A DNA stretch of 64,000 bases from Microbacterium sp. SZ1. Its GTDB lineage: Bacteria > Actinomycetota > Actinomycetes > Actinomycetales > Microbacteriaceae. The DNA is taken from contig NZ_LPVV01000034.1 of NCBI RefSeq assembly GCF_002362255.1, positions 124,001 to 188,000 on the forward strand, given 5' to 3'. Of this stretch, positions 51,501 to 60,631 are shown piece by piece. The notes under the pieces are model-generated. The model ran no database searches. It saw only the letters and a program-made list of their open reading frames with translations, and was not told the origin of the DNA. Made by a program: the position numbers and the translations under genes. Position 1 is the stretch's first letter. Each line of letters starts with the position of its first letter.

Positions 51501-51760
51501 GTGTGCGCCGCCCCCTCGAGCACCGCGAGTTCGCTGTGCGCGTGCATGTCGATGAACCCCGGTGCGAGCACCAGTCCTGCGGCGTCGACCTCGACGGCCG
51601 CATCGGGCAGATCGGGCGTCGCGTCCACCCCCTCTCGCACGACCGCGACGATGCGAGCGCCCTCCACGTAGACGTCGGCGCTGTAGCGCGGCTCTCCTGT
51701 GCCGTCGACGACCGTGGCGTCACGGTAGACGCGCACCGGCTTCTCGCTGCTCAGAAGCAC
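48512..51760 (-). CDS. fusion: N-acyl-D-amino-acid deacylase + beta-N-acetylhexosaminidase (GH20)
   Basis: One uninterrupted frame of 1082 residues. Residues about 1-540 are a D-aminoacylase-type amidohydrolase: 'VLAPGFIDMHAHSELAVLEG', 'GVTTEVVGQDGLGYAP', 'IHLTHATMN', 'GGSDGILIGARPHPRGRG'. Residues about 560-1082 are a GH20 hexosaminidase: 'AYAWRGAMLDVARHFRSADD', 'LHLHLTDDQGWRFEVPGYPR', catalytic pair in 'WIGIGGDEVPVTEW'. No stop separates them, and internal ATGs (50140, 50083) lack ribosome sites. GTG at 51760 overlaps the upstream gene by 10 bp. No signal peptide is visible. It suggests linked release of D-amino acids and N-acetylhexosamine from cell-wall or glycoconjugate fragments. A recent loss of a stop codon is the alternative. 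Confidence 0.85.
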   Translation of the reverse strand: MLLSSEKPVRVYRDATVVDGTGEPRYSADVYVEGARIVAVVREGVDATPDLPDAAVEVDAAGLVLAPGFIDMHAHSELAVLEGAAHTAKILQGVTTEVVGQDGLGYAPLDEATAAIIPAQIAGWNGAPTSVPWRTMDDLLTAFDAAAVANAAVLVPQGNLRMMVVGHENRKATDAEIAAMGELLGAAMDAGAFGMSSGLTYTPGMYADTAELEALCRVVAERGGYWSPHTRSYGGAALDAYREALDIGRRTGCPIHLTHATMNFLPNRGRADELLALVDEALADGVDVTLDTYPYLPGATTLAALLPSRLSESGDLLGTIAALDAAGREAVRVELEDIGCDGFHGERADWEAIQIAGTGEAALSGLAGRTVAEIAATEGRRAVDVVLDTIIEDAGATSILMHIGDEENVREIMRHPRHTGGSDGILIGARPHPRGRGTFPRYLGHYVRELGILSLEEAVRHLSGTPAARLGLDRGDAPRGVIRQGATADLVLFDPETIAAGATFDDPHAPPVGVVEVLVAGEPVVQQGHATGRTPGRALRMSPPAHRATVPLAHSHIDPMAPPFVWTAETPVVATDDLTASAMRLGGALVARSSVPAITLRIDHTLASAPFAEGRVGDEAFRIVVAADGISVAGASAAGVFRGATTLRQLREPGAERSRIPAGEWTGAPAYAWRGAMLDVARHFRSADDVRRLVDLLADHHLNVLHLHLTDDQGWRFEVPGYPRLTEVGARREATQRGHGPLATVEPGVHEGHYTDAELRDLVAYAAAQHVTLVPEVELPGHIQAGLAGYPELGNTDVGDPVTAPWERFGVNPRTLAPTEESLAFGRAAIDALCDLFDSPWIGIGGDEVPVTEWEQSPAAQKRMQQLGLASAHDVQPWFTAHFVAHVRARGRTALAWDEVLEGDVPDGVAILAWRGPVAMREALRRGIPVIACPDLSVYLDYPQSDSEEEPIRVGPPLPIEQVYGLRVEEGASGGQANVWTEHLPTRDRVDFAMFPRLAAVAERLWDGGEPAPFADFARRLPTHLRRLADKGVRYRPLDGPTPAQRRPGIPGKPLTREAREGIVEGLVARLVERVGEVDQDG

Positions 51761-52968
51761 GTCGCCACCGCTCCGAGCACACGTGGGTCGTCGGCGTCGG
51801 GGTCGTCGATCACGGCGACCACCTTCCACTTGTCGAACGCGGTGCACGGGTGCGAGAGTCCCAGCCGCACCACGTCGCCCTGCGCCACCGTCGCATCGGC
51901 GTCGAGGCTCAGAAAGGCGTGCTGGTCGTTCAGCGCCGTGATCGAGCCGGCCACCGACTGCGGCACCGGCAGGTCGATGTCGAAGGGCACGTCGCGGCGG
52001 CCGGCATCGAGCAGCGCGAGTCCTGCCTCGGGCTGAGACACCACACGCGACCAGGCGTGCATGGCGGAGCGCAGGGAGTCGGTGCCGGTCAGCGGACCGA
52101 ACGGCGACATGCGCGAGTAGAACCCGTCGTCGTGGATCTGGAACGCGCCGGAACGCAGCACGACATCGGCCCCGCCGGCGTGCGGTGCGAGCACGGCGGC
52201 CGCGCGGTCGGGGAACGAGCTGCCGCCGGCGCTCAGCACGGGGCGCACGTCCTCCGGGTAGGCGAGCCGCGTGTGCAGCTCGACGAGCGTGCCGAGGTAG
52301 GCGTCGACGGCGGCGACGGAGGCGTCCCCGCGATCCGGTCCGAACGGCCCCTCGTAACCCGTGACGCCGGCGAGGCGGAGACCGGATGCCGCGGCGATCG
52401 CATCGGCGATGCGCTCGCCCTCCTCGATCGTGCGGGCGCCCGTGCGCCCGCGCGCTCCGCCGAGCTCGACGAGCACGTCGAGGGGCCGAGCGGCGCCCTC
52501 GAGCGCACCCGCGAGGATCTCGACCGTCCGCTCGGAGTCGGCCCAGCACAGGATGCGCAGGTCGGGGTCGGCGGCGAGCAGCTCGCCGAATCGCCGTGCC
52601 GCTGCCGCATCGGTGACGGCGTTCGCGATGAGCACGGTCGACACGCCGGTCTGAACCGCGACCTCCGCCTGCCACGGCGTGGCGACCGAGATCCCCCAGG
52701 CGCCCGCGTCCAGAAGTCGCTGCCACAGCGCGGGGGCCATGGTCGTCTTCCCGTGCGGCGCGAGCCGGACGCCCTGACCTGCCGCCCAGGAGAACACCGT
52801 CTCCTCGTTGTGCGCCAGCGCCGCCTCGTACACCGTGAGCACGGGAGTGACCAGATCCGAGAGCCGGAGGCCGGCGTTCGCGACATCGGAGAGGCGCATC
52901 CCTCCCGCCCGGGCCGGAAAGCCCTTCGCCCAGGCGCCGAGTACGGGATCCGGAATTTGTAGAGGCAT
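51751..52968 (-). CDS. D-serine dehydratase / D-threonine aldolase-like PLP enzyme
   Basis: The 405-residue fold-type III PLP protein has the PLP lysine in 'RLAPHGKTTMAPALW' and a zinc-type His-x-Cys site in 'LGLSHPCTAFDKW', as in DSD1-type D-serine dehydratases. It probably turns D-serine or a related D-amino acid into a 2-oxoacid and ammonia through an enamine, which divergent RidA would hydrolyse. Downstream, overlapping by 10 bp, is the D-aminoacylase fusion, which would supply free D-amino acids. TAGCCT lies 6 bp before the ATG, suggesting a leaderless start. Confidence 0.9.
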   Translation of the reverse strand: MPLQIPDPVLGAWAKGFPARAGGMRLSDVANAGLRLSDLVTPVLTVYEAALAHNEETVFSWAAGQGVRLAPHGKTTMAPALWQRLLDAGAWGISVATPWQAEVAVQTGVSTVLIANAVTDAAAARRFGELLAADPDLRILCWADSERTVEILAGALEGAARPLDVLVELGGARGRTGARTIEEGERIADAIAAASGLRLAGVTGYEGPFGPDRGDASVAAVDAYLGTLVELHTRLAYPEDVRPVLSAGGSSFPDRAAAVLAPHAGGADVVLRSGAFQIHDDGFYSRMSPFGPLTGTDSLRSAMHAWSRVVSQPEAGLALLDAGRRDVPFDIDLPVPQSVAGSITALNDQHAFLSLDADATVAQGDVVRLGLSHPCTAFDKWKVVAVIDDPDADDPRVLGAVATCF

Positions 52969-52974
52969 CTAACA

Positions 52975-52987
52975 AGGCTACTAGGCT
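52975..52987. promoter_or_regulatory. symmetrical back-to-back -10 elements of two leaderless genes
   Basis: TAGCCT on the minus strand (52980-52975) and TAGGCT on the plus strand (52982-52987) flank one central base. Each stands exactly 6 bp from an ATG (52968 minus, 52994 plus). The 25-bp gap has no ribosome sites. Confidence 0.6.
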
Positions 52988-52993
52988 TGCAGC

Positions 52994-53398
52994 ATGACTT
53001 CGAAGACCCGCATCACGACCGACGCCGCCCCCGCCCCCGCCCACACCTTCTCGCAGGGCGTGCGCAAGGGGCCGTTCGTCCAGGTCTCCGGCCAGGGCCC
53101 CGTCGACGCCGTCACCAACGAGTACCTCTACCCGGGCGACGTCGCCGCGCAGACCACGCGCACCCTCGAGAACGTGAAGGCGATCGTCGAGGCCTCCGGC
53201 GCCACGTTCGACGACGTCGTGATGCTGCGCGTGTACCTCACGAAGCGCGAGGACTTCCCGATCATGAACGAGGCGTACGGCGCCTTCGTCGAAGCGAACA
53301 CGCCGAGCGGCGTGCTCCCCTCGCGCACCACCGTCTTCACCGGTCTGCCCCGCGAGGAGATGCTCGTCGAGATCGACGGCATCGCCATCGTGGAGTGA
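52994..53398 (+). CDS. ridA: RidA-family enamine/imine deaminase
   Basis: The 134-residue protein has 'FSQGVRKGPFVQVSGQGP' and 'ENVKAIVEASGATFDDVVML' and 'PSRTTVFTGLPREEMLVEID', where the Arg and Glu are the RidA active-site pair. RidA hydrolyses 2-aminoacrylate and other enamines made by PLP dehydratases, matching the divergent D-serine-dehydratase-like gene 25 bp away. It is probably leaderless. A strong terminator follows. Confidence 0.94.
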   Translation: MTSKTRITTDAAPAPAHTFSQGVRKGPFVQVSGQGPVDAVTNEYLYPGDVAAQTTRTLENVKAIVEASGATFDDVVMLRVYLTKREDFPIMNEAYGAFVEANTPSGVLPSRTTVFTGLPREEMLVEIDGIAIVE

Positions 53399-53423
53399 CC
53401 ACGGGCGACGCCGTCGCCTGAAT

Positions 53424-53449
53424 CGTGCGGGCCCGGGAGGGCCCGCACG
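53424..53449 (+). terminator. terminator hairpin after ridA
   Basis: Perfect 11-bp stem CGTGCGGGCCC (53424-53434) / GGGCCCGCACG (53439-53449) with GGGA loop, 25 bp past the ridA stop. There is no long T-run, as is usual in high-GC actinobacteria. Confidence 0.8.
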
Positions 53450-53527
53450 ACCGTTGCCCCCTCGTTACCTTCGATCCCGTAGCATTGAGTGTGATAAGGG
53501 CCACGTGAGTACCGGGGGGTGAAGTTC

Positions 53528-55033
53528 GTGACCGATCTGATCTCAGCGCAGGATGCGAAGACTGAGAAGCTGACCGAGGCGAGTTCCGCCGACACGGTCG
53601 CTCTGACTCCGTCGGGTGACGGCACCCCGACCGACTCGATGCCGCCCGAGAGCGGAGACCAGCCGCTGGCCTGGGCTCCCATCGAGCCCGCGCCCAAGAA
53701 GAAACGCCTGGGACTGTGGATCGGCCTCGGTGTCGGCGCCGTCGTGATCGGCGTCGGTGCAGCCTCGATGATCCTCATCGCCCCCGGCACCACGGTCGCC
53801 GGCATCCCGGTGGGGTGGATGACGCCCGGCGCCGCCGCCGACGCCATCAGCGCCCACGTCGCCGAGACCGAGGTCACGCTCACCGGAGCAGACGACGACG
53901 TCGTGCTCACCGGCGCGGAGCTCGGTGCCGCCGTCGACGCGAGCGCCCTCGCCGACAAGGCGTTCGCCGAGCACCCGATGTGGAACGTCAGCGCCTGGAT
54001 GGGCGAGCCCGTCGCCGGCGAGATCGCCCTCGATCCCGCCACCGCAGATGCGGCCCTGCGCGACGCCGTACCGACCAGCTTCGAGGATCCGGTCGACGCC
54101 GGCGTGGTCTTCGACGCCGCCACCGGCAGCTACGTCATCACTCCGTCCGCCACGGGAACCGGGGTCGACGTGGCCGCGCTGAACGACGCGTTCATCGACA
54201 CGATCAGCGAGGGCGGCACGAGCTTCGAGTTCCCGGGTGGTCCCGCCGAGGCAGCGCCGGCCGTGACCGACGAAGACGCCACCGCGCTCGCGACGTCGAT
54301 CAACACGATGCTCGGCACGATGGGCTTCTACCTCGGCGAGGAGCGCACCGTCCCGGTCGACGCCGCCACCGCCTCCACCTGGTTCACCGTCGTCGACGAT
54401 GACGGCACGCTCCGCATCGAAGCCGATCAGGCCGCGATCCAGGCGACGGTCGACGCGCTGCCCGCAGCCGTCGACCGCGCACCGGTCAACGCCACGCAGA
54501 TCGTCGACTCGTCCGGCAAGGTGCTGCGCACCGAGTCCGAGGGCGTGAACGGCCGCGCGCTGAGCGACACCTCGACCCTCGCGTCCGATGTGGCGGACAA
54601 GCTCGAAGCGGGTGAGAGCGTGTTCCCGATCTCGGTCACCGAGACCCCGTTCACCGCGGTCACGCTCCTGCGCAAGATCGACGTGAACCTCAGCTCGCAG
54701 ACGGCGACTCTGTACGAGAACGGCGCCGTCGTGCGGTCGTGGAAGATCTCCTCCGGCAAGGCGGCGACGCCGACCGACGTCGGCAACTTCAAGGTCTACG
54801 CACACGTGCGCTCGCAGACCATGAAGAGCCGCGAGCCCGACGGCTCGATCACCGAGACGCCGAACGTCCCCTGGGTCACGTACTTCAACGGCGACGAGGG
54901 CTTCCACGGCACCTACTGGCACAGCAACTTCGGCAACCGCATGAGCCACGGCTGCGTGAACATGCCGATCGACGTCGCCAGGTTCGTGTACGAGTGGTCC
55001 CCCGTGGGCATGGAGGTCTCGGTCCACAACTGA
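53528..55033 (+). CDS. L,D-transpeptidase (YkuD domain), membrane-anchored
   Basis: The 501-residue cell-wall cross-linking enzyme has a cytoplasmic N-terminus of about 55 residues ending in a basic PKKKR patch, a transmembrane helix (about 60-85, 'LGVGAVVIGVGAASMILIAP'), and two peptidoglycan-binding-like regions (about 85-375). The C-terminal YkuD domain has 'KISSGKAATPTDVGNFKVY', 'FHGTYWHSNFG' and catalytic 'MSHGCVNMP' with Cys. It makes 3-3 cross-links or attaches tails to peptidoglycan. GTG at 53528 has GGGGGG 8 bp upstream; GTG at 53519 is the alternative. Confidence 0.93.
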   Translation: MTDLISAQDAKTEKLTEASSADTVALTPSGDGTPTDSMPPESGDQPLAWAPIEPAPKKKRLGLWIGLGVGAVVIGVGAASMILIAPGTTVAGIPVGWMTPGAAADAISAHVAETEVTLTGADDDVVLTGAELGAAVDASALADKAFAEHPMWNVSAWMGEPVAGEIALDPATADAALRDAVPTSFEDPVDAGVVFDAATGSYVITPSATGTGVDVAALNDAFIDTISEGGTSFEFPGGPAEAAPAVTDEDATALATSINTMLGTMGFYLGEERTVPVDAATASTWFTVVDDDGTLRIEADQAAIQATVDALPAAVDRAPVNATQIVDSSGKVLRTESEGVNGRALSDTSTLASDVADKLEAGESVFPISVTETPFTAVTLLRKIDVNLSSQTATLYENGAVVRSWKISSGKAATPTDVGNFKVYAHVRSQTMKSREPDGSITETPNVPWVTYFNGDEGFHGTYWHSNFGNRMSHGCVNMPIDVARFVYEWSPVGMEVSVHN

Positions 55034-55083
55034 GGCTGCCGCACGACGGGATCGCCGACCACACGCACCGACGGCGGATACGA

Positions 55084-55118
55084 CGAAGGGGCCGGATGCT
55101 CAGCATCCGGCCCCTTCG
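55084..55118. terminator. bidirectional terminator between the L,D-transpeptidase gene and icd
   Basis: A perfect 16-bp stem (CGAAGGGGCCGGATGC at 55084-55099 with its complement 55103-55118) and 3-base loop lie between the convergent stops at 55033 and 55125. It serves both transcripts. Confidence 0.92.
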
Positions 55119-55124
55119 CGTGCG

Positions 55125-57344
<2,220 letters not shown>

Positions 57345-57374
57345 CGGGAGGTTCTCCGTTCACGAGGGCAGAAT

Positions 57375-57392
57375 TGTCTCGATACCAAGATA
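57375..57392. promoter_or_regulatory. degenerate inverted repeat upstream of icd
   Basis: TGTCTCGAT / ACCAAGATA pair at 6 of 9 positions in an AT-rich patch about 35 bp before icd. It could be a regulator site or promoter element; the evidence is weak. Confidence 0.3.
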
Positions 57393-57465
57393 CCTGAGCG
57401 CTTCTCGCCCCCGAGAATCTGCTCGTCCCTGGGACGGAGCGCACCGGAGGGGCTAGCCTGTCACT

Positions 57466-57924
57466 ATGTCCGAACTGCGCATGGTCGAACTCTCCGCTGC
57501 GACGATCGTTGCCGTGAACAACCTGTCGCTCAAGCCCGGACAGGAGCAGTTCCTCGCTCCGGTGTCCTACGGCATCGCGGCCACCGTCATCAACCCGGCC
57601 ACGTCGTGGCAGCGCGTCGTGCTCGACGGCGACCAGGTCGTCGGCTTCGTGAGCGCGAACTTCGACCCCGAGGCGCCCGAGGAGCACTTCCGCTCCGTCC
57701 TCTGGCGCATCAACGTCGACGCCGACGATCAGGGCAAGGGCGTGGGGCGCTTCGCCGTCGAGCAGCTGGTCGAAGAGGCGCGCTCGCGCGGCGTCGACCA
57801 CGTCAACGTCATCTACGAAGCCGGCGAAGACGGCCCCGAGGCCTTCTTCCTGCGCGTCGGATTCACGCCGGTCGGCGAGACCGAGTACTCCGAGGTCATC
57901 GCCGAGATCCGCGTCACACCGTAG
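57466..57924 (+). CDS. GNAT-family N-acetyltransferase
   Basis: The 152-residue GCN5-fold protein has acetyl-CoA motif A 'WRINVDADDQGKGVGRFAVE' and a C-terminal 'FFLRVGFTPVGETEYSE'. The N-terminal 'VNNLSLKPGQEQFLAPVSYG' resembles the BltD/PaiA polyamine acetyltransferase group, so a polyamine substrate is possible. TAGCCT (57454-57459) lies 6 bp before the ATG, with no ribosome site: probably leaderless. Divergent from icd. Confidence 0.9.
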   Translation: MSELRMVELSAATIVAVNNLSLKPGQEQFLAPVSYGIAATVINPATSWQRVVLDGDQVVGFVSANFDPEAPEEHFRSVLWRINVDADDQGKGVGRFAVEQLVEEARSRGVDHVNVIYEAGEDGPEAFFLRVGFTPVGETEYSEVIAEIRVTP

Positions 57925-58040
57925 ACCGGCGGCGGGGTCTCGAATCCCCTCCCCCATCGAGGCCCCGTCGCCCTGTCGGTGCGATCCTCGATGCCCGTCG
58001 GGGCCGGATCACGGATTTGTTGCGAGTCGCCACAAAAAGC

Positions 58041-58098
58041 TTGCACTCCCTCGCAGACCGTGCCTATCATCGCTTCAGGGCGCTGGCGAAGCGCTTCG
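58041..58098 (+). promoter_or_regulatory. lacI-type gene promoter and operator
   Basis: TTGCAC (58041-58046), 18 bp and TATCAT (58065-58070) form a good promoter. Downstream, CGAAGCGCTTCG (58087-58098) is a perfect 12-bp palindrome of LacI-operator type with the central CG, placed to block transcription. It resembles the palindrome at 59175-59196. Confidence 0.75.
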
Positions 58099-58131
58099 AT
58101 GATTTCCCGAACGAGCGACGACGGAGTCCCG

Positions 58132-59145
58132 ATGACGACGATCCATGAGGTGGCGCACGCCGCCGGCGTGTCGATCAGCACCGTCTCCTACGCACTCAGC
58201 GGCAAGCGGCCCGTCTCCGAGAAGACGCGGCGCCGGATCGAGGACGCGGCTCGCACACTGGGTTACGAGCCCGACGCCGGCGCACGGATGCTGGCGGGTC
58301 GCCGCACCCACATCTTCGCGCTGACCGAGCCGCTGCGCGCCGACACCCACGCCCCCACCCACATGGCGTTCGTGCTCGCCACGGCGGTCGCGGCGCGGCG
58401 CCGAGGGTACGACATCCTCCTCCTCACCGACGAGCAGACCTCGGAGGGGATGAACCGCGTCGCCGCGAGCCGCCTCGTCGATGCGATCCTCGTGCTCGAC
58501 GTCGCCCCAGACGACGACCGGGCAGCCATCGCGCGCAGTGTGGGCACGCCGACCGTGTTCATCGGCATCCCGAACGACGCCGAGGGTCTGACGTGCGTCG
58601 ACCTCGACTTCGAGTCGGCGGGGGCGCTCGCGATCGACCGGCTCGCCGACGCCGGGCACCGGCGGGTCGTGCTGCTCGGCCAGACCGAGGTCTCGTACCG
58701 CAAGTCGAACTTCCCCCGGCGATTGCTCGCGGGCGTCACGGACCGCGCCGCGCGCCGCGACATCACCCTCGAGTGGGCGACGACCGGCGACACGACGACT
58801 GATGCCGCGCTCGTGCGCTCGACGTGCGACGCCGCCCTGGATCGCGGCGACCGAGCGTTCGTCGTGCACGCCGTCGGCGACGTGCACGAGATCCTGCTCG
58901 AGGCCATCGCCGGCCGCGGACTGCGCGTCGGCGAGGACGTCTCGGTCGTCTCAGCCGCGGCATCCTTCGACACGACCGAGCTGTCGGTCGCGATCGACAC
59001 GATCCCGCTCGTGCCGCAGCAGTCGTGCGAGCTGGCCGTCGATCTGGCGGTCGGCAGCGTCGAGAGCGGCGGCTCCTCGCCCCGCATCCACCTCATCCCG
59101 CCCGAGTACCGCGCGGTCGGCTCGATCGCTCCCGCCCGGGAGTAG
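58132..59145 (+). CDS. LacI-family transcriptional regulator
   Basis: The 337-residue protein has an N-terminal HTH 'TTIHEVAHAAGVSISTVSYA' with hinge helix 'ARMLAGRRTH', and a periplasmic-binding-protein-like domain ('DAILVLDVAPDDDRAAIA', 'LAIDRLADAGHRRVVLLGQ'). ATG at 58132 is chosen because the HTH begins there; the frame is open earlier across the operator. It probably represses itself and the downstream ABC transporter/alpha-xylosidase operon, released by an oligosaccharide. Confidence 0.94.
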   Translation: MTTIHEVAHAAGVSISTVSYALSGKRPVSEKTRRRIEDAARTLGYEPDAGARMLAGRRTHIFALTEPLRADTHAPTHMAFVLATAVAARRRGYDILLLTDEQTSEGMNRVAASRLVDAILVLDVAPDDDRAAIARSVGTPTVFIGIPNDAEGLTCVDLDFESAGALAIDRLADAGHRRVVLLGQTEVSYRKSNFPRRLLAGVTDRAARRDITLEWATTGDTTTDAALVRSTCDAALDRGDRAFVVHAVGDVHEILLEAIAGRGLRVGEDVSVVSAAASFDTTELSVAIDTIPLVPQQSCELAVDLAVGSVESGGSSPRIHLIPPEYRAVGSIAPARE

Positions 59146-59174
59146 CGAAAGCACCGCGTCCTCATCGTCTGCGC

Positions 59175-59196
59175 GCTGTCGAAACGCTTCGACAGC
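59175..59196. promoter_or_regulatory. LacI operator before the ABC transporter operon
   Basis: Perfect 9-bp arms GCTGTCGAA (59175-59183) and TTCGACAGC (59188-59196) surround ACGC. The core TCGAAACGCTTCGA fits LacI-family sites and resembles the operator at 58087-58098. It lies 73 bp before the substrate-binding-protein gene. Confidence 0.82.
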
Positions 59197-59268
59197 TCAC
59201 CGAACCACAACTGAAGAGACCCGAAGAAGTGTCCAGGCCATGAGGCCACCGAGAAAGGAGTGCCGACG

Positions 59269-60576
59269 ATGGCACGCAACATCCGCACGACCAAGACGCT
59301 GGCCGCCGTGGCCGCGCTGACCGCGGCAGGAGTCGTCCTGAGCGGCTGCGGCGCCGGCTCCGGAGACGAGGGCGGCGATGGCCAGACCCTCAAGCTGTGG
59401 CATTACGAGAGCGCAGACAGCGCCATGGGCAAGGCCTGGGAGGAGGCCATCAAGATCTTCGAGGAGGAGACGGGCGCGACCGTCGAGTTCGAGGAGAAGT
59501 CCTTCGAGCAGATCCAGAAGACCGCCAGCCAGGTGCTCGACACCGACGCCGTCCCCGACCTCATGGAGTTCAACAAGGGCAACGCGACCGCCGGCTTCCT
59601 GGCTTCCACCGGCCTGATCTCGGACATCTCCGACGCGGTCGACGAGTACGGCTGGGACGAGAAGCTCGCCCCGTCGCTGCAGACCACCGCCAAGTACTCC
59701 GAGGACGGGGTCATGGGCGGCGACACCTGGTTCGGCATCCCGAACTACGGCGAGTTCGTCGGCGTGTACTACAACCAGGATGCTTTCGCCGAGGCCGGGC
59801 TCGAGATCCCGACCACGTACGAGGAGTTCGTGGCCGTGCTCGACGCGTTCGTCGCGAAGGGCGTCACCCCGCTCGCCGAGGCCGGCGCCGAGTACCCGCT
59901 GGGTCAGCTCTGGTACCAGCTCGCACTGCTCGAGGGCGACCGCAGCTTCGTCGACGCCTACCAGCTCTACGACGGCGAGGTCGACTGGCAGGGGCCGGAG
60001 ATCAGCACCGCGACCGAGACCCTCAAGGAGTACGTCGACAAGGGCTACATCGCCTCCGACGTCTCCTCGGTCAAGGCCGAGGACGCGGGTGTCTCCTTCA
60101 TCAACGGCACGTCGCCGATCTTCGTGTCGGGGTCGTGGTGGTTCGGCCGCTTCGTCGCCGAGGCGACCGGCTTCGACTGGACGATGACCGCGTTCCCCGG
60201 CGCCGATCTGTCGCTCGGCTCGTCCGGCAACCTCTGGGTCGTGCCCGAGAACGCGGCCAACAAGGAGCTCGCCTACGAGTTCATCGACATCACGATGCGC
60301 CCCGAGATCCAGGCCATCATCGGCAACAACGGCGGGCTGCCCGTCGCCGCCGACACGGCTGACATCACCGACGAGAAGAGCGCCGCGCTCATCGAGACGT
60401 TCAACGGCGTGCTCGACGCCGACGGCCTCTCGTTCTACCCGGACTGGCCCGCACCCGGCTTCTACGACGTGATCGTGCAGGAGCTCCAGGGCCTCATCAC
60501 GGGCTCGCAGGACGCGGAGACCACCGACAAGAACCTCGGCGAGCAGTACGACGAGGGCACAGCGGAATTCCGTTGA
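59269..60576 (+). CDS. ABC transporter sugar-binding lipoprotein (CUT1 family)
   Basis: The 435-residue lipoprotein has a basic start, hydrophobic segment and lipobox LSGC with Cys27. The mature protein is a family 1 solute-binding protein: 'LKLWHYESADSAMGKAWEEA', 'PDLMEFNKGNATAGFLASTG', 'WFGIPNYGEFVGVYYNQDAF'. An AAAGGAG ribosome site 9 bp before ATG 59269 decides the start over a GTG at 59260. With the two permeases and alpha-xylosidase it probably captures xylose-containing oligosaccharides. No ATPase gene is adjacent, so a shared MsiK-type ATPase is likely. Confidence 0.94.
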   Translation: MARNIRTTKTLAAVAALTAAGVVLSGCGAGSGDEGGDGQTLKLWHYESADSAMGKAWEEAIKIFEEETGATVEFEEKSFEQIQKTASQVLDTDAVPDLMEFNKGNATAGFLASTGLISDISDAVDEYGWDEKLAPSLQTTAKYSEDGVMGGDTWFGIPNYGEFVGVYYNQDAFAEAGLEIPTTYEEFVAVLDAFVAKGVTPLAEAGAEYPLGQLWYQLALLEGDRSFVDAYQLYDGEVDWQGPEISTATETLKEYVDKGYIASDVSSVKAEDAGVSFINGTSPIFVSGSWWFGRFVAEATGFDWTMTAFPGADLSLGSSGNLWVVPENAANKELAYEFIDITMRPEIQAIIGNNGGLPVAADTADITDEKSAALIETFNGVLDADGLSFYPDWPAPGFYDVIVQELQGLITGSQDAETTDKNLGEQYDEGTAEFR

Positions 60577-60583
60577 TCGATTC

Positions 60584-60613
60584 GCGGAGGGCGGCGTCCG
60601 CGCCGCCCTCCGC
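60584..60613 (+). terminator. attenuating hairpin between binding protein and permease genes
   Basis: A perfect 13-bp stem GCGGAGGGCGGCG (60584-60596) / CGCCGCCCTCCGC (60601-60613) with a 4-base loop lies in the 55-bp gap. Such intercistronic hairpins stabilise the upstream message and reduce read-through, raising binding protein over permease levels. Confidence 0.8.
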
Positions 60614-60631
60614 ATCCTCCTGGAGAAGAAC

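Noticed and set aside
49103..52036. 977-codon open frame on the plus strand
   Set aside because: It is antisense to the deacylase-hexosaminidase fusion, which has recognisable catalytic motifs; composition is Arg/Gly/His-rich with no domain.
51761..53044. N-terminal extension of the deacylase fusion by about 430 codons
   Set aside because: That part overlaps the D-serine-dehydratase-like gene in another frame and has no domain; the GTG at 51760 fits the start of the amidohydrolase domain.
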